Assembly: GCF_040438925.1 (NCBI RefSeq)
Contig: NZ_CP159258.1
Coordinates: 310,001 to 374,000, forward strand
DNA from: Pseudomonas sp. MYb327
Lineage (GTDB): Bacteria; Pseudomonadota; Gammaproteobacteria; Pseudomonadales; Pseudomonadaceae
Direction: 5' to 3'
Length of the DNA stretch: 64,000 bases
The notes beneath the pieces are model-generated. The model was not told the DNA's origin, did not search any database, and was given only the letters and a program-made list of their open reading frames with translations. The number at the start of each line of letters is the position of its first letter. The first letter of the stretch is position 1. The translations under genes were made by a program, and so were the position numbers. Shown one piece after another: positions 63,651 to 64,000 of the stretch.

Positions 63651-64000
63651 ATGAGCGCCAACAAATCCATCACTGAGCGTATTTTCCAGGCCATTGGTTT
63701 CGAACTGCTGGCTATTTTGATCTGTACCCCGTTGCTGGCCTGGATCATGGACAAACCGATGCTGGAAATGGGCGCCGTGACCGTGGTCATTGCCCTGTTG
63801 GCGCTGGCCTGGAACGTAGTCTTCAACGGCCTGTTTGACCGAGTACTCAAGCGCTTCGCCATTGCGCACAACGCTTGGGTCCGCGTGGTGCATGCGCTGT
63901 TGTTCGAAGGTGGGCTGGTCGCGTTGGGCGTGCCGCTGATTGCCTGGTGGCTGAATGTCAGCCTGTGGCAGGCGTTCCTGCTGGATATCGGCGTGCTGCT
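63651..64000 (+). CDS. PACE-family (AceI type) efflux transporter, cut by window end
   Basis: The frame from the ATG at 63651 stays open to base 64000, giving 116 codons. It starts MSANKSITERIFQAIGFELL and has the two tandem bacterial transmembrane pair motifs: the first (RIFQAIGFE, with Glu18 in the place of the essential glutamate of AceI) and the second (RVVHALLFEGG). PACE proteins export chlorhexidine-like biocides and short diamines. Only the last helix is missing. Confidence 0.9.
   Translation, partial: MSANKSITERIFQAIGFELLAILICTPLLAWIMDKPMLEMGAVTVVIALLALAWNVVFNGLFDRVLKRFAIAHNAWVRVVHALLFEGGLVALGVPLIAWWLNVSLWQAFLLDIGVL

Overview
The window is chromosomal DNA of a Pseudomonas of the fluorescens group. 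Three things point there: GC-rich codon use, the set of recognisable Pseudomonas operons (GcsR-controlled glycine cleavage, arcDABC, HxuIRA heme signalling, the edd-glk-gltRS / gts-oprB glucose cluster, gntR-gntK-gntT), and many paired palindromic REP elements (REPINs) between genes. I found no rRNA, tRNA, CRISPR array, integrase or insertion sequence. Nothing was searched against databases; calls rest on reading translations and DNA motifs.

Layout. 1-5829: glycine/serine catabolism on the minus strand (gcvH-gcvP-sdaA), with the enhancer-binding regulator gcsR upstream, three GcsR-type boxes and a -24/-12 promoter. 6053-11323: arginine deiminase operon arcD-arcA-arcB-arcC plus a small DUF5064-like gene, with an Anr-type box. 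11762-14049: a second arcD paralogue overlapping an alkA-type DNA glycosylase gene. 14162-17816: a class III CoA-transferase and a dCache chemoreceptor. 18272-20463: two unrecognised genes and a DUF454 membrane protein. 20611-25629: heme acquisition, with an iron-starvation ECF sigma factor (Fur box at its promoter), FecR-type anti-sigma, TonB heme receptor and heme oxygenase.

25931-32953 is the most accessory-looking part: an orphan type VI secretion (T6SS) vgrG island. It holds two tandem lipoprotein genes that are probably immunity proteins, a truncated copy of an effector 5' end between them, a full class-3 lipase effector, VgrG and a DUF4123 adaptor. The arrangement reads as a tandem duplication of [immunity + effector start] in which only the second effector stayed whole.

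32961-48412: central sugar metabolism, with methylglyoxal synthase, gap, divergent edd-glk-gltR-gltS, an AGE-family sugar isomerase, the gtsABCD glucose ABC transporter, porin OprB and a hexose-phosphate mutarotase. HexR-type operators lie between gap and edd, and A-rich Hfq/Crc-type motifs precede several of the translation starts. 48778-53125: a BdlA-like PAS-PAS chemoreceptor, an unknown protein, an MFS transporter and a glutathione S-transferase. 53235-56450: gluconate regulon with three GntR-type operators. 56608-64000: alaC, a LysE exporter, small enzymes, an ECF42-type sigma factor with its DGPF protein, a LysR regulator and a PACE-family efflux gene cut by the window end.

The metabolic genes fit together: glucose enters through OprB and GtsABCD, is phosphorylated by Glk and enters the Entner-Doudoroff route at Edd, while gluconate enters through GntT and GntK. 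HexR, GntR and Hfq/Crc sites visible in the DNA would set the hierarchy.
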